From positions 32,325,001-32,389,000 of the forward strand of contig NC_092580.1 of assembly GCF_037975245.1 (NCBI RefSeq): a stretch of DNA of 64,000 bases, given 5' to 3'. A program made the translations under genes and the position numbers. Of the stretch, positions 42,709-57,000 are shown one piece after another (position 1 is the first letter of the stretch; the number at the start of each line of letters is the position of its first letter). Below the pieces are notes generated by a model. The model was not told the DNA's origin and made no database searches. It was given only the letters and a program-made list of their open reading frames with translations. This DNA comes from Apostichopus japonicus (taxonomy: Eukaryota > Echinodermata > Holothuroidea > Aspidochirotida > Stichopodidae).

Positions 42709-45700
42709 CTGAAACACATTGGTCTGACTCCTCTCAACCCCTCCCTCACCCCCACCAAACCTTTGTTGGGGTGGGTCCTTGCCATGATACAGCAAGGTTA
42801 CTATTTTGTTGTTTCGCACTGAATATGCTTCTTTAAAGTACAAAAGAAAAAAATCCTAGAATAATTTGTAACTACAAGTATTCCAACACAGTCAGTATTT
42901 TATTTTCAATTGATATCATTTCATTTCTGACTGTTCCCTCACCTACCCTCAGCTGAGGTCAAACATGGCTGACACCTTGAACAAACAAAATCTACTTCAC
43001 TTTGACATATTAAATAAACATCAACTTAAGGCGGTCTAAGCCCCCCCCCCCCCCCCATGAGGCGAGAAAACTCTCACCTGATGCATAAGTGCAATGTGGC
43101 GATTGATCCCTGTGCCAGTTTAACAGGTTTTGTTCCAATGGCCTTTCACCTGTCAAATGACAGACACACAAAGGCCTAAATTGCCTGTGGCAGTTCTTTA
43201 TACCTCAAACTTGGAAAATGATCCCTTTAAATGTTTAAACTAAAAGTAAACCCAACCTAACTAAACCATTAATATATACCTAGAACTTTCCTATGATCAA
43301 CACTTACAACCAGCTGAGAAAAGTCTTCTTGGGAGATATCATAGCTTTGAGGATTTTTTTATTTTTTCATGAAAAGACTTGAACAAGTCTAAAAGTCCAT
43401 ATCACTTAGCAACAACAGAATGAAATGGAGATCTCAGGTTTTACATCCTTGTTGCACTATGACATAGCACACTGCCCATTAGATACTACACTATGTGACT
43501 AGACTTCGATTGTGATGGTCTCGGACTCAGCTCAGATCCTATAACGATAAATCTTGCTCTCAGATCGCAAGAACTCTGTCTTGGACTGGGATATTGTGGA
43601 CTTGACTACAAATTTAAGACTGAGCAACAACAGATGGTAGCTTTAATAAGCTGGCGGTGTATAAATTAAACTGTGCAATTATTTCACTGCATTTATTGTC
43701 ATGAGCAAACATAAACTAATAGAACTCATTTCTTTGTTTCATGGAATGTCAGAAAATGAACTTTGACCTAGCTGTATTTGCATATAAAATTCAAGGTACA
43801 TGCTGCTTTCACAATTACAGGCTCTTTACATGTTAGAAGAACCTCCATTGATAACATGTTAGTTACTTCGCAGGATGTTTACATGTACACAACCAGGCAT
43901 ATCTAGCAGGTTAGACCTAATTTGCATATACGGCTCCAAGTTGTGAGTTGTTTAAATCAAAGGATTATAGGTAATAAACAGCCAAATACACCAAAAATTT
44001 CACAACATGTGTACAGAACTACACACTACTTACTGTAAGTGATATGAAGAACATAACAAATAAGATAAAGTACATCTTGTGAAACAAGTCCCTAAGTTTA
44101 ATTAACCAGCTGCATTAACGATACCAATATGTATCATGGCTTATCATAATTCAAAATGTAAACACATTATCTTGATATTAGAGTTACAATGATGAATCAT
44201 TGATAGAAACTGCATGAATATGCATTGAAGAGTTATACTAGAGGGACCCTCACTGTACCAAGGAGAAAGTTCACAAAAGTCTCCGACTAAACACACTTCC
44301 TTCACTTCCACTCTTTTGCCAGTTTTGAGGAAATATTTGTTCATTTTGATATATTTGTACATTCAGATATGAATCTATGTAACTTGGATAAAGATAACTC
44401 AAATATGTTGATAAATGCCCAACGTTTCAATATATCTCTGATGAAATGATTGTGTAAGATAACAACATTATAAACCACTAATGACCCTCTCAATCCACTG
44501 TACCACTGCTTAATTGTTTGAACAACTTGACAAGCAAACCAAAGAAGTAAACAACCTTGAAAATGTAACACAGCCAAAATTACTGTATTGGTACAGTGTA
44601 CAACTTTTGTCGAAAGTTGAACAAAGGTTTCTCGTAAAAACAATTTTTTTTTATTGAGATGGGGATGGTTCCTGCTTTACTTCCATTTCCTCACCCCTCC
44701 CAAATTCACAACTATCAACATTCACTCAAATTCCAAATGCTGTCTTATTAACCCCCCCACCTTATACTTGAGTCTCATTGACAACCCCCTCCCCATAACT
44801 GGGAAGACTATATAGTCATCACATGGCTCTCAGGGGTCAGGGGAGGACTATGCCCCCCTCACCGGGAAAATGTTCACAGCACTGATTTTCAAAAGAACGC
44901 AATGACGCAAGAGACGGCCATGGCAACACCATTGAACATTTCATCCGACTTCTAGCCCCTAACCGCCACCACCCTCAAACTCAAACCTGTGTTGGGGACT
45001 TGGTATTCCTGCAGATGTGTGGGAGTCCTCATTTAGACACACTGGCCCAAGATATAAAATTGATATTATTGAATACACTGAGTACTCATGAATTAATGAA
45101 TGATAAGTATCATATCACAGCATTAAAAGTAAACACAAATCCTTTACCTAATAATCACCTATTGGTCTTTGAATTTAAAGAAATGTCTATAGGTGAAAAA
45201 ATAATACAAAACTACTAAGACAATTTTTCAGATTTATTACATTATTCAGTTTCATGCAAATAACCGTATTATGAAAAAACCTGTAAGACTGCAGAAACTG
45301 TATATGAAATCTTCAATAGAGTACATTTATCAAATACACAGACAGACATGCAGAAACACAGACATGCACACATACAAATTATGTGTTGTCTATCTTTGCA
45401 TCATTCTTTGTAAAATAAAGGAGTGAAAGTTTGGCTACCATTTTGAAAAATATTGATCATTTTTTCGTCAGTGTTTTGACTGCAATGTACTATAGCCTTG
45501 TGGTCTTTAGTAAACTAAGCAATGTTCTTGAACAAGTAACAATGAATATTCATTACAAAATGTTACCAAGACTGACCATTAACAAGTCAACAAACTTTAA
45601 AAGATGAATATTCATTAGGAATTAACCTATCATTTGACAATCAGTTAATACCATAGTAATTTATCAGTTGACACTTTTGCCAATATAAGAAGTGATCAAA

Positions 45701-47049
45701 TTCAAGCCTTCATGTAAGCAAAGTATAAATCAGGCAAATATTCAAACATTTTTTGATATATGCTTGTATTTCTTTGAAAATAAACTTGATAAGTTGTTCA
45801 TAACAAACAGCAAGGAACAGCTTTGAGGAAGTTATAAACAATCAATTCAATGCCCTGCTTAGAGGTCATTATGTTTCTATGAAAGAAAACAAAATAAGAT
45901 TTTTCACTTATCCCTTTTTGAAGGCAATAATTATAAATACTTCTATATGATTTATGAAGCACCTTCACTGTGTCTACATGCATTCCTTCATTCACGTGCT
46001 GTAGAACTTTCTCTCTCTGAATGTCTGATACTTTCCACTGCAAACATAAGGCCAAAGTCTGGAAGTGTTATAATACCACAAACATAAACCTTGACTCACT
46101 TTTGCATTCAACTGCACCAGTTACTTAAAAGCAATACCAATAATCAATATTTCTGGTTTCCTAGACAACAGGCTTCATCAGAAATTCAGTTATGCAACAT
46201 ATATTTTTATATATATCACTCTACTTACTACTGTGTCATGTGATCATCATTTTCATATCCCAAACAACCTTCTACAATCTTTATATTTTACACTAGTGTA
46301 ATTAGCATGAATATTCGTATTTCACAATGTTTCAAATTAAATGTTATCGTATGCATAACAGCTATCTACTGTTAGCCTCAAATCAACACTCATTTGCAAG
46401 TCACTTAATTAAATATTCAAGGAGGAAGATTGTGAGGAAGCATTGTCTGGACTTTAACTATGTTTCCCAAAAACTTGTCAGGGTTTCATGTTCAGTCTGT
46501 TATCACATTGCTATCTCTCCACCAGTATCCTTGTCTAGTTCGCTTCATTTGAAAGCCGTCTGCATCACATGGATTACCTTTTCTGGATTCTTTCGTTAGA
46601 CAGTATGATGTTCAGAAGTTCCAAGATGAAACAAGTAGGTTCTGAATTCTGTTCAGTTCTGAATCAGTTTGTAGAAGAGCTAGAATCTCCCATCCTTCGT
46701 GACTCACTTCAAACTGGTATCAACAAATATTCCTTGATTTTTTTTGTCCAATTCTCCACTGAAAAGCATCATCTTTTTCTTACAAAAAGATCATTGCTGT
46801 GGTTCTATAAGTCTTGCAGCCTCTCCTCTCGTCTTATAATATAATTACACATAAAGACAAATTAGACAGGACAGTCCAACGAATCTTGTCTTAATATTCT
46901 GTACTGTAAAAGCAATACAACCTGTTAGGACAATAAAGACATGTTGTTTCATGTGTAACATTTTTGATGCCTTTGATACTAAACCACCAACCAGCTTAGA
47001 CAGAGAGACACCCTTGGATCTATAACCCTCTTAGCATCCAGAAGTAATT

Positions 47050-47953
47050 TATCGTTTGGATTGTACATAGTTAAAGCAAACAAGACACACTTTTCCACTC
47101 ACGTTTGTCTTTATCTTGTGGTGGACGTGTTTCATTTGGCTTGTACACCTAGTTAAAGCAAACAAGACACACTTGTCCACTCACATGTGTCTTCATCTTG
47201 TGGTGGACGTGTTTCATTTGGCTTGTACACATAGTTAACACAAACAAGACACACTTGTCCACTCACGTTTGTCTTTATATTGTGGTGGACGTGTTTCATT
47301 TGGCTTGTACACCTAGTTAACGCAAACAAGACACACTTGTCCATTCACGTTTGTCTTTATCTTGTGGTTGATGTGTTTCATTTGGCTTGTACACATAGTT
47401 AACGCAAACAAGACACACTTGTCCACTCACGTTTGTCTTTATATTGTGGTGGACGTGTTTCATTTGGCTTGTACACCTAGTTAACGCAAACAAGACACAC
47501 TTGTCCATTCACGTTTGTCTTTATCTTGTGGTTGACGTGTTTCATTTGGCTTGTACACATAGTTAACACAAACAAGACACACTTGTCCACTCACGTTTGT
47601 CTTTATATTGTGGTGGACGTGTTTCATTTGGCTTGTACACCTAGTTAACGCAAACAAGACACACTTGTCCATTCACGTTTGTCTTTATCTTGTGGTTGAT
47701 GTGTTTCATTTGGCTTGTACACATAGTTAACGCAAACAAGACACACTTGTCCACTCACGTTTGTCTTTATCTTGTGGTTGATGTGTTTCATTTGGCTTGT
47801 ACACATAGTTAACGCAAACAAGACACACTTGTCCACTCACGTTTGTCTTTATCTTGTGGTTGATGTGTTTCATTTGGCTTGTACACATAGTTAACGCAAA
47901 CAAGACACACTTGTCCACTCACTTTGTCTTCATCTTGTGGTGGACGTGTTTCG
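47050..47953. repeat. 82-bp minisatellite forming the start of the ORC5 3'UTR
   Basis: Ten full copies start at 47101, 47183, 47265, 47347, 47429, 47511, 47593, 47675, 47757 and 47839, with partial units at each end. Copies alternate between two subtypes over 47265-47756 (CCACTCACG/ATATTG/ACACCTAG versus CCATTCACG/CTTGTGGTT/ACACATAG), giving a 164-bp higher-order repeat. The array stops 2 nt from the ORC5 TGA. Its 63-codon minus-strand frames are repeat artefacts. Confidence 0.95.
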
Positions 47954-47954
47954 T

Positions 47955-48003
47955 TCAAGCAGCAAACTCATACAGGTATTTCATGACCTCAAAATTGACA
48001 GTT
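47955..48003 (-). CDS. ORC5: ORC5 exon 9 (last coding exon, stop codon)
   Basis: Encodes [15 protein letters not shown] and a TGA at 47955-47957, matching the vertebrate TVNFDIIKYLYDFL end. The next bases downstream are the 82-bp minisatellite, so the 3'UTR begins in it. Confidence 0.95.
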
Positions 48004-51000
48004 CTGTAACAAAACAAGAAAGAGAAACGTTTAAAATATAACAAGCTTGATGTTTCAGTTCCTCCGCCTAGCGTCATCTTCTTCATGGGAAGACCGAATG
48101 ACCGTGACTGATTTTTGGTTTTGTCTTTGAAGAGCACACTTGTAGAAATGAACCATTACCGAATCATCTTCTTATATTTCTACCCTCACAGCTGTCTTTT
48201 TTACTTCATACGCAGTTTGTCAATAACATAATAATTTATGGCATAAATGAACAGGGTTAACAAATATGGTATAAGCTATCAGAGGAGAAAAGATGTGAAA
48301 TTTAATCTGTAGAATAGTAGTAGCGCTACAGTCAAACTGCTCTGTAAACGCAGCACACTGGCTGCACTTGGGTGTTAATACTTCATTTGGTTGAGGTAAG
48401 GGAATTAAAACATGCCAATGTATCACAATGCCAAATATAATTGAATATAATTAAAATATCATCACGATTGATCAAAACTTCAAAACTATATCACGGCTGT
48501 AGATGTTCTTCATTCAGAGATTGTGATTGATTTTTAATTATTTAATTATTCCAGTGGATTCTGACATATGAGTCAGCAAGACATGTCAGACAACTTAACA
48601 ATCATTATACGCAAGCCGAAGCTGTATATGAAACCACTGACACGATATCAAATAAAGTGTCTTGATCATCGGAATGAAACTTGGAAAGTTCAACTAATCA
48701 GATGGATTGTGAGAGATATTAGAGATAATGGCAAAGGAACTTTTCACATATTTTTCACATTTACTGCTAAGTACTGCTTTACTGAATATTCCTTAAAATG
48801 TATCAAAGACATTCTGGAAACTTTTTTTTTTAATATTAACCAAACCAAGCATTTATCTACCAAAAAGTTTGGTTTAACTGATGATCCTGTAAGAAGTAGT
48901 TACTGTTTGAAAATTCTATCTTCTTGTCAAATCTATTGAGACTGAGACAACAGAGAGATTAATTTTGAATCCTTGACATCATTTATTAAAGAGGAGGAAG
49001 CCAAGTAGAGATATTTTCACAAGTAGGAACATTTGATGATCCAATCACAATGTGTCATTTGCACTACCCAAGTTACCAACTTCATCAATCATAACAAACC
49101 AATAACTGCATTTGATTTTAAAATATACTTTCAAAACAGGCAAAAGCATACATTGAACTGTAAGGGACTTGTCTTGCACATATATCATTATTCGTATGAA
49201 AAATTTGCTTTCCTTTCTCACAATGTTTTGGAAGGAGAGAAAATGGGTTTAAATGGTTGTGATATATTTTATAGAAATGTTATACAGAAATTTCCAAATA
49301 CCTTGACACCGATCTTATAAAATCTAGAGACACGCAGCATCTGTACTTTGGAGCATCCAGCTGATCACCTGACCCAATCTGTGATAACAATTGTAAGGTG
49401 ACTAAAGTAGAAATCTGTGGAAGAAATAATATTACAAATAATGATCATGATGATGATAATAACGATAAAGTCATATATTTCATGATGGTAATGATGGTAA
49501 CAATGACCAGAGTCACAACAAAATAAATCAGTAATTCTGATAGGTGCCATGCTTATTGCGATATATTTTTAGATTTGTGGAAAGCGTTCGATACCAAGGA
49601 CCACCAAATTTTGATTATGAAACTTTCTCATTATGGTATTAGAGGCCTCTGCCTTCACTGGATTAAATGCTATTGTTCACTCAGAATACCATTCACAACT
49701 TTCAACAGATTCCGAGAGGATGAATACTGTTTATAAATATCTTAAAAGAGTAGATTATATTACGTTTCTTGGGTTTACTATTGACTCTGGCTTGACGTGA
49801 AATAAACACGGTAATTCAATCTCTACAAAGATTGCCCGAGGTGTTGGTATTCTCTCAATTGTAAGCATTCACTACCGAGACAAGTTCTTCGTTCTTTTTA
49901 TTTCACTCTTATTCATCCCCATCTCACTTACTGCGTGACTGTTCGGTGCAGTTCAATATATTCTAATATCAAGAAACTTCTGCACTCCAAAAGAAAGCAA
50001 TTTGTCATATTTCTTTTGCTTCCTTCAATGATCACACCAGCAAGCTATATGCTTCTCTCAATCTCCTTAAATTTCCTGACCTTATTAATGTTCACATTGC
50101 TACTTTTGCTTACCGTTCTATTAATAATGTTTTAACATGTAATTTTACATACAATAAAGATATACATAATCATAATACAAGGCAGACTGGTAACTTGCAC
50201 AAACAAAGTTCTCAAACTAATATTATTATGCAGAGCTCATGTTAACAGCAATACAATTATTCACATAGCTATTGAATATTCAGTTACACATAATACTGTA
50301 TTACCTGGAGTTTTGCTATGTGTCAAACCATTGATCTTGTGTATTAATCCACTGATATTACTTTTTGATCTCTTTGTACATTTAATCTTATATTTAATGT
50401 ATGAAAGCATACATATTCAACCTACATTGTTTGTATGTTGATAAAAAAAAATTAAAGTGAATGATGATGTTGATCATGATGATGATTATACTACTAATAA
50501 TAAAGTAGTAGGCTTACAGTAGGTGATTATAAATGCAAGGTAACATCTTTCGATGTCTACAGGTATTTTTACAAAAAGTATTTTAACACCAAGCCTAACA
50601 GAAGAGATAAATAGCCTAGCCTACTTTGTATATAAGAATCCAGACCGAAAGTTATTGTCATTGACTACTAAATTTGCAAATAACCTTCAAACATCGAACT
50701 GTCAAGTTTTATGGATCCGTTACGCTAGGTCTACTCAGGAGAAGATGTTCCATGTGACATATATCTTTTCAATTACAATGAAGATAATTATTTCCCAGCT
50801 TTCTTCCTCTCCCTGTTAATACATTGATGACCATTAGCTACACATACTAACTATGATACATTTCTGGGAATGTTTAGTTCATTACTGGGCTTCTTGCATC
50901 CTGAGTAATACAAAGTCACCCTAAAGCCATCACAAACTAAAGGTTTACACTGACCTGAGAGAATATATGCGCAGTGGGTGCTACTCTGACATCCACAATG

Positions 51001-54000
51001 CTATAAAAGATGGCCATTAATCTTTCTAACTGGAATGCCTTTGGTCCAGTCAATTGGCTGCTGGTCTGAAAATAAAGAAAGAACAACATCCTCTTTGGAT
51101 TAAAACTAAAATATTAGAAAGAATGAAAACTACCATAGATGTCTATAATAATGGCAAACAGTGGCAGTACCTTAATATAGCTCTTTATGCTTGGACAGCA
51201 ATTTAAATGAACCTACTGAATATTATTCAAATGAAGACTGTAAATTGATCAAACTTAGACAATACCCTGAAGATGATTTTAAACAAAGGATCGTTAACTA
51301 GCGAGTAATAAACAAAGGATTGTTAGCTAACGAGTAATAAACAAAGTAGACTCACTCCTCAACATATTGTAACCAGAGACCAGGAATGTGCTCACTCCGG
51401 ACAGTGGGATTGCACCCGGCAGGTCCAAAGGCCACAAATAGTATTTAAACATTTCCGGCACTATTCTTGATTTTTAATTTAACAAATGTTACCATTACCA
51501 AAATATGGGTGAATACTTGGCACAGAAGTTAGCTCCAGAATAGGCAAAAGAGCGCACCATATCCCATCTAAGCATACTTCATTTGCAAACATTTTCCAAA
51601 CTGGAAGGGACACCACCACCCCTTAGACCCCTCCCCCAAGACGTGGATCACACTACCACACAAATCCACCCGGCACTCAAATATTCCTGACCACATCCCT
51701 GGAGATTTCTTGATATTTGTATTAAGAACTGCAAAAACAGAGCTGGAAAATGTTTTGACAATTTCTTCATAAATTAGAACAAAACCTAATTAGTCAAGCT
51801 AATCAATTGCATCAAGGGATTTTAGCAATGTATAACTATAATGCTTAAAACCAACTTTAATTTTCATTGCCATGGTAATGGAAGTTTTAATATCAAACTT
51901 AGCATCCAAAAATTTATCAATCTTAGCTCAAAAAACTGTGTTAAATATCACATCGATTAGCAAAACAAAAAGGAAAATAGGTTCTAACATTATTCAACAA
52001 TTCATTGACCAACAATATTATAACAAAATGAGAGTTATTTGGGGGTTTAAACATAATACTCATTAATGTAACCAATGGATAAACAAGGCACAAATGGTTG
52101 CAAGACCAACTCATAATTTGGACTCACAATTTGACATTCATCAATAGCTATCTATAATATTATCATATATTTTAAAAATAGCAATGCTTTTCTAGGGTCC
52201 ATTATAAATACTATTTGTTATTTAGAACCACCCTTACAAATTAATATTTCTGTATATGTGATAAAAGGAAGTTTGACTCAACATTATCAATTTTAATTTC
52301 TGGAATGTTGCAATCATTTCTGTACATAAATAGACAAGTAATCTTTATCTAGTAGCACTTTTTAATTATTAGCAGTAATTTAGAATGTGATCATATCAAT
52401 TCCAATAACAACAAATTATCGAACGAAATTTTGTATTTATCTATCATTTCATCACTAAGGTAAAAAAGATTTGCAAACCTCGGCCTTTTTCATTCTCTTT
52501 GTTTGCTGAATTTTCCCATGACTCTTTGCAAAGAACCTCCTATCTGACTTGGCAGGGTTGTAGGAAGCCAAATAGGCAGCTATTAAAAGAAACTTGGAGT
52601 AGAATGGTAATTCTACATGAGCCCTTGCCGACAGAAGAGGTGGCAGGGTGCTGGTGTCACTCAACTGGTATTGTTCCCATTGAGAGCTGCAAGATTTGAA
52701 TACGAAATATAGACAAATATGGAGTACATAAATATATGGAGTACATTATTTCCATGTCAGCAATTTGTTTCTTAATAGTTTGTTTACATACACAAAACTG
52801 ATTAGAACATTTTCCGATAGCTTTTCATCTGCAATCTTAATAGTTCTTGTGTGCCATAGTCTGCCACCATTGAGGTAACCAGCCCTATGGTAGCAATACA
52901 TTTACCTGATCATGGGCAACTATCCATGGCAAAGCAATCTCATTGAGGAAAATCTCAAGTAACTAGATTTTTTAATTTTTTTTTATATAATACTTAGAAA
53001 TCAGGCTATCAGTATAATTCATTACCAGAAGGTCAATTCATGTATAAATATAAGCATGCAACTTTTACATGGACCGTTTGTTTATAGGTCTTGTTTCATA
53101 CACTTTTGGGGGTTAGAGTACCAGCATCTTTTGAAAATTGTGACTGTCCTTTTCAAACTTTCACAAATGCTGACAATTCTACTAGTTCTTGAGAAAAACA
53201 TGCCCGTAGTATCCTGATCTAACCTGGACACCTCTCTCAAGAAGACTGTTCCATTGTACCCTTAATTAATCTGGACACCTCCCTCAAGAAAACTGTTTCA
53301 TAGTACCCTTAACTAACCTGGACACCTCCCTCAAGAAGACTGTTTTGTAGTACCCTTAACTAACCTGGACACCTCCCTCAAGAAGACTGTTTCATAGTAC
53401 CCTTAACTAACCTGGACACCTCCCTTAAGAAGACTGTTTGTAGAGCTTTCTTTAAGTGAGGTTCGATGTTCCTCCAGAGTTTGTGGGCATCACCCTCTGT
53501 AGCATCTCCTTTCTCGATGGGCTCGATGTATTTTGGAAAGTTTATCAATGCCTGAAATGATCAATCAAATCATAAAGTAGTTTTTGTTTGACTCTTTGGC
53601 GGAATAAATATAAAATGGAAGACCTTTATGATATATGTTGTCTGTACAATTCTATCTGCTTCGTACAATCAGCGTTAGTTTGCTTCTACATCACGTTTCT
53701 TTATTTAATGTTATTCCTAATGAATTATACAGAATGAAGGAATGACATACAACAAACAATTGCACAAGCTACAATGTTTCACTGCTCTTTCCCTGGAGAA
53801 GTTTCTACATGCAGGTACGAGTATACTGACAGGGAATGTCAACAGAAATATCTGAAAAGAAATATTGAACAATCTCATTTTTAACATCACATTTGCTAGT
53901 ACTGTAAGTTTGTCTACTAATATGACTAAGTGTGAAGAAAAACAGAACAGTACAATAAGGAAAGTTTGAGAGATTCTATGAAATAATTGATGTGTTAAAT

Positions 54001-57000
54001 GTACGATAGATGCTACACAGTGACAAGAAGCCACGAAACCTGAAAACACAACAATAATAGTTAGTCGGACCTACCAGATGTCGCAACTCTGACAAATCCC
54101 TGCAAGCCATGTGGAATATACTGAGTAACAGGTTAACATAAGATGAGTAGAAAGCCACCGAATATTCCTTTGGAGCATCTAACGTCATAATTTGAAGTAA
54201 CTCATCTGTTTAAAAAAACAGAGAATAATGTTTGAGAATCTGGCACAAAAGCAGCAAAAGGATACAACAAGTAGTGTCAACAAACATTTGCAATACTGCC
54301 CTCAGATTGACATGATTTCTAGGCTTTACAGTAATCAATATTCAAAGGCTGACTGGAAACAGGATTTCAAACCAGTGACCACTGGTTTCAAATCCTGTTC
54401 TAGCCATTAATTTCTTTGATATTTTCACTTTATAGTGATAATAAGATTTGAGGCATAACAATAGTTTCTAATTTGTATGTATGTATTTTAGATCCTCCTG
54501 CAAGCAGGAACTCGCGAAGAAGCCATCATTGGCTTATCAAAGCCACAAGCTGACCGAAGTCAGTCTCTTAGATTCATATTTTAACGTCCATGTTTATGAA
54601 TTGTCAATTGTCAACAACTCTGTAACTGGACGACATACATTAATCTTGGAGTGACTCGAACTCGGGACCTTATGATTGAAAAAGGCACTGGCGTTAAACA
54701 CTGAGCTAACACTTCCTATTTTAGCAATTTTATTTTTATTTTAGCAATTTTAGCACTCCCTAATTTAGCAAGGTAGGTCTCTGTTGTAAGAAACAGCTTT
54801 ATGGTGATTAATATTAAATCGAAAGCTGACTGGGAACGGGATTCGAACCAGTGACCACTGGTTCAAATCCCATTCTAGCCATAAATTTCTTTGATCTTTT
54901 CCCTCTATGCTGAAAATAAGATTTGAGGCATAAAAATAGTTTCTAATTTAGCAAGGTAGCTCTCTGTTGTGAGAAACAGCAAGTGCGGAATCCAACAGTA
55001 ATCCAGTAGACCAAGGGTGCTATTATTTTTGTGACAGACCTAAAACAGAAGAACATATTCTAAGCATCTTGATGACATTTGCATTCAATTCCTACAGACC
55101 ATGTTTGATTAACACTCAAAATGTAGTCGATACATTTATTTCACAAAAAAGGGACCTTGAAGTAAACAATTTTTTTTTTTTTAAATTTAAATCCAATTTC
55201 CTACTTCAGGATTCCATACCAAACAAATACACCAAATTCATTCTTACAAGTTTAATTTCACCTTGTTAAGGTGACTTTGGAACAACGAGATCAACAAGTA
55301 AAAACAATAGTATGAAATGTTAACCAGAACACAAAAACGAATAAAAAAAAATTGGGCTTTACTTCAGATACAAAGTAAACTGTTGGCAATTTCAAGATGA
55401 TGATATTAAAGAGCAAATATTTCCCCAGGATGCTTAGAAATGTGTTCCTCTTTCCATCTGCAAAACATAAATGTGACCGTAGAATATCTTTTCATGCCAG
55501 GTCTGAGAAGTTAACGTCATAATCATCATAAATAATTGCATTTAAGGAGCAGAGGTGAATATATCAACACCGAAATAAGTATAGAGAAAATGACCTGCAC
55601 AAAATTGGTCACAGCTTTGTAGGCCTATGCCATAAGCCACCATAACTTTTCAAGAACAGGGTTCGAACCAATGACCTAAGTTTTCCTTCTAGTTTTATGT
55701 TTACTGAGAAGCCATACTGTATCAAGTTTGTCGCAAAAGCTAATTAAACCCCTTCAGTTGAGTATCAATGATATATTGCGCTCGTCGTTTATTTTGAGGT
55801 TGGAATCTAACCAGCTGCTTCGACTTACTTTTGCTGTAGTCTGGAAAGTTTATTTTGACAGGATCAAGGTATCCAGAGGTTGCATTAAACTTCTCCCAAA
55901 TGATCTGAGTGAGTAATATCACACACACATTGCAATCGCACAACTCTGAGAGCCGTAGAAATACTGGAAGGATGTGACCTTCCATGTTACGGAGCCTCTC
56001 TGCGTTGTCGAGCACCTGACGAGGAGAGAAATGATGAGAAAACCAAGTCCATTAAGTCTGTAAAAATGCAGTTTTTACCCAAGGTTTGTGACACATGTGA
56101 AGCATTATGAATAGGCAGAGGAATGCATAGAAGGCTAGACATAACAAATCACTTTGGGAATAGACAAACCTTGCTTAACATTTATTTTAAGCTGATCTTG
56201 AGAGAGAGGCTTCTGTTACGACATTCGATAGAAACGTCAATTTTCATATTTTTAGCAAATATTACTGAAAGTAGAAATAAGGTCAACAAATAGCACAGAT
56301 AACTGTTGCCAAAAAAAGTCACTCAGCTTTGGGATTCATGCTGCCAAATAGATGAAAAAAAATTAATGTGATATTAATAGGGATAATTCTACCCCCCCTT
56401 CCCCACCCTGCCCCCCTTCTGGTTGTCCATAGGGCAGTTTGCATGGATAACTGCTTTGTGTTTTTGTACCTTGCAAATCAAAAAGTTCTTTTTTCTGAAA
56501 AATACATCAGTTTGTAAACTTACGATGTAAACCGTTTCTTTCTCCCATTTTTCATTGGCAATCAGATTTTTGAGCAGTCTCACAAAATCATTGGCAGTCT
56601 CACATCTAGCATATCTGGCATAGTCGTTCTGGACACAGGGTAACATTCCTGATAGCTGTCCGAGGATGTCCTCGTACAACAGGCGTTGTGACTGACATTC
56701 TATGCAGTTCACAAAGGCCTGAGGTGCTCCTTTAGCCTCAATAATCTTTCGACTTAAAAATGTTTTACCTGTTGAAGAGTGGCCGTAGATGAAGATAGCT
56801 GGAGGGGTTGCCTGCGAGTTCTGTGACAAAGAAAGAAGATATTTTCTGGTTTGCATTACCTTTTCCTAACAGAAATAATGTTTCCATCAATCGCAGTTGT
56901 TTTACTATTCTGGCAGTGAGGGCAAAGAGGGGTGGGGTGGGGTGACTGAGAAGTCACATTTCTGTAAAGTACCCATTAATTGTTGCAAGAAACAAAATAC

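Larger units (their letters stand above)
37827..47954. other. Intergenic region between reelin and ORC5
   Basis: About 10 kb. Reelin's promoter should lie at the left end, but no TATA or initiator is convincing. The region holds partial dispersed repeats (39049-39116 and 41729-41887), a GATC-dense patch (39926-40067), C/G homopolymers (42448, 43039-43057), one orphan exon-like segment and the minisatellite next to ORC5. Confidence 0.75.

Noticed and set aside
45798-46055. Minus-strand frame with a helix-turn-helix look (VSDIQREKVLQHVNEG…)
   Set aside because: A possible acceptor precedes it but no clear donor follows and no family is recognisable. Could be a transposase scrap; evidence too thin to annotate.
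47153-47918. Series of 63-codon minus-strand frames rich in Cys/Val
   Set aside because: They recur every 164 bp with the minisatellite and shift frame each copy. Repeat artefact.
54228-54410. 60-codon plus-strand frame in ORC5 intron 3
   Set aside because: Lies in the duplicated repeat unit, opposite strand to ORC5, no protein likeness.
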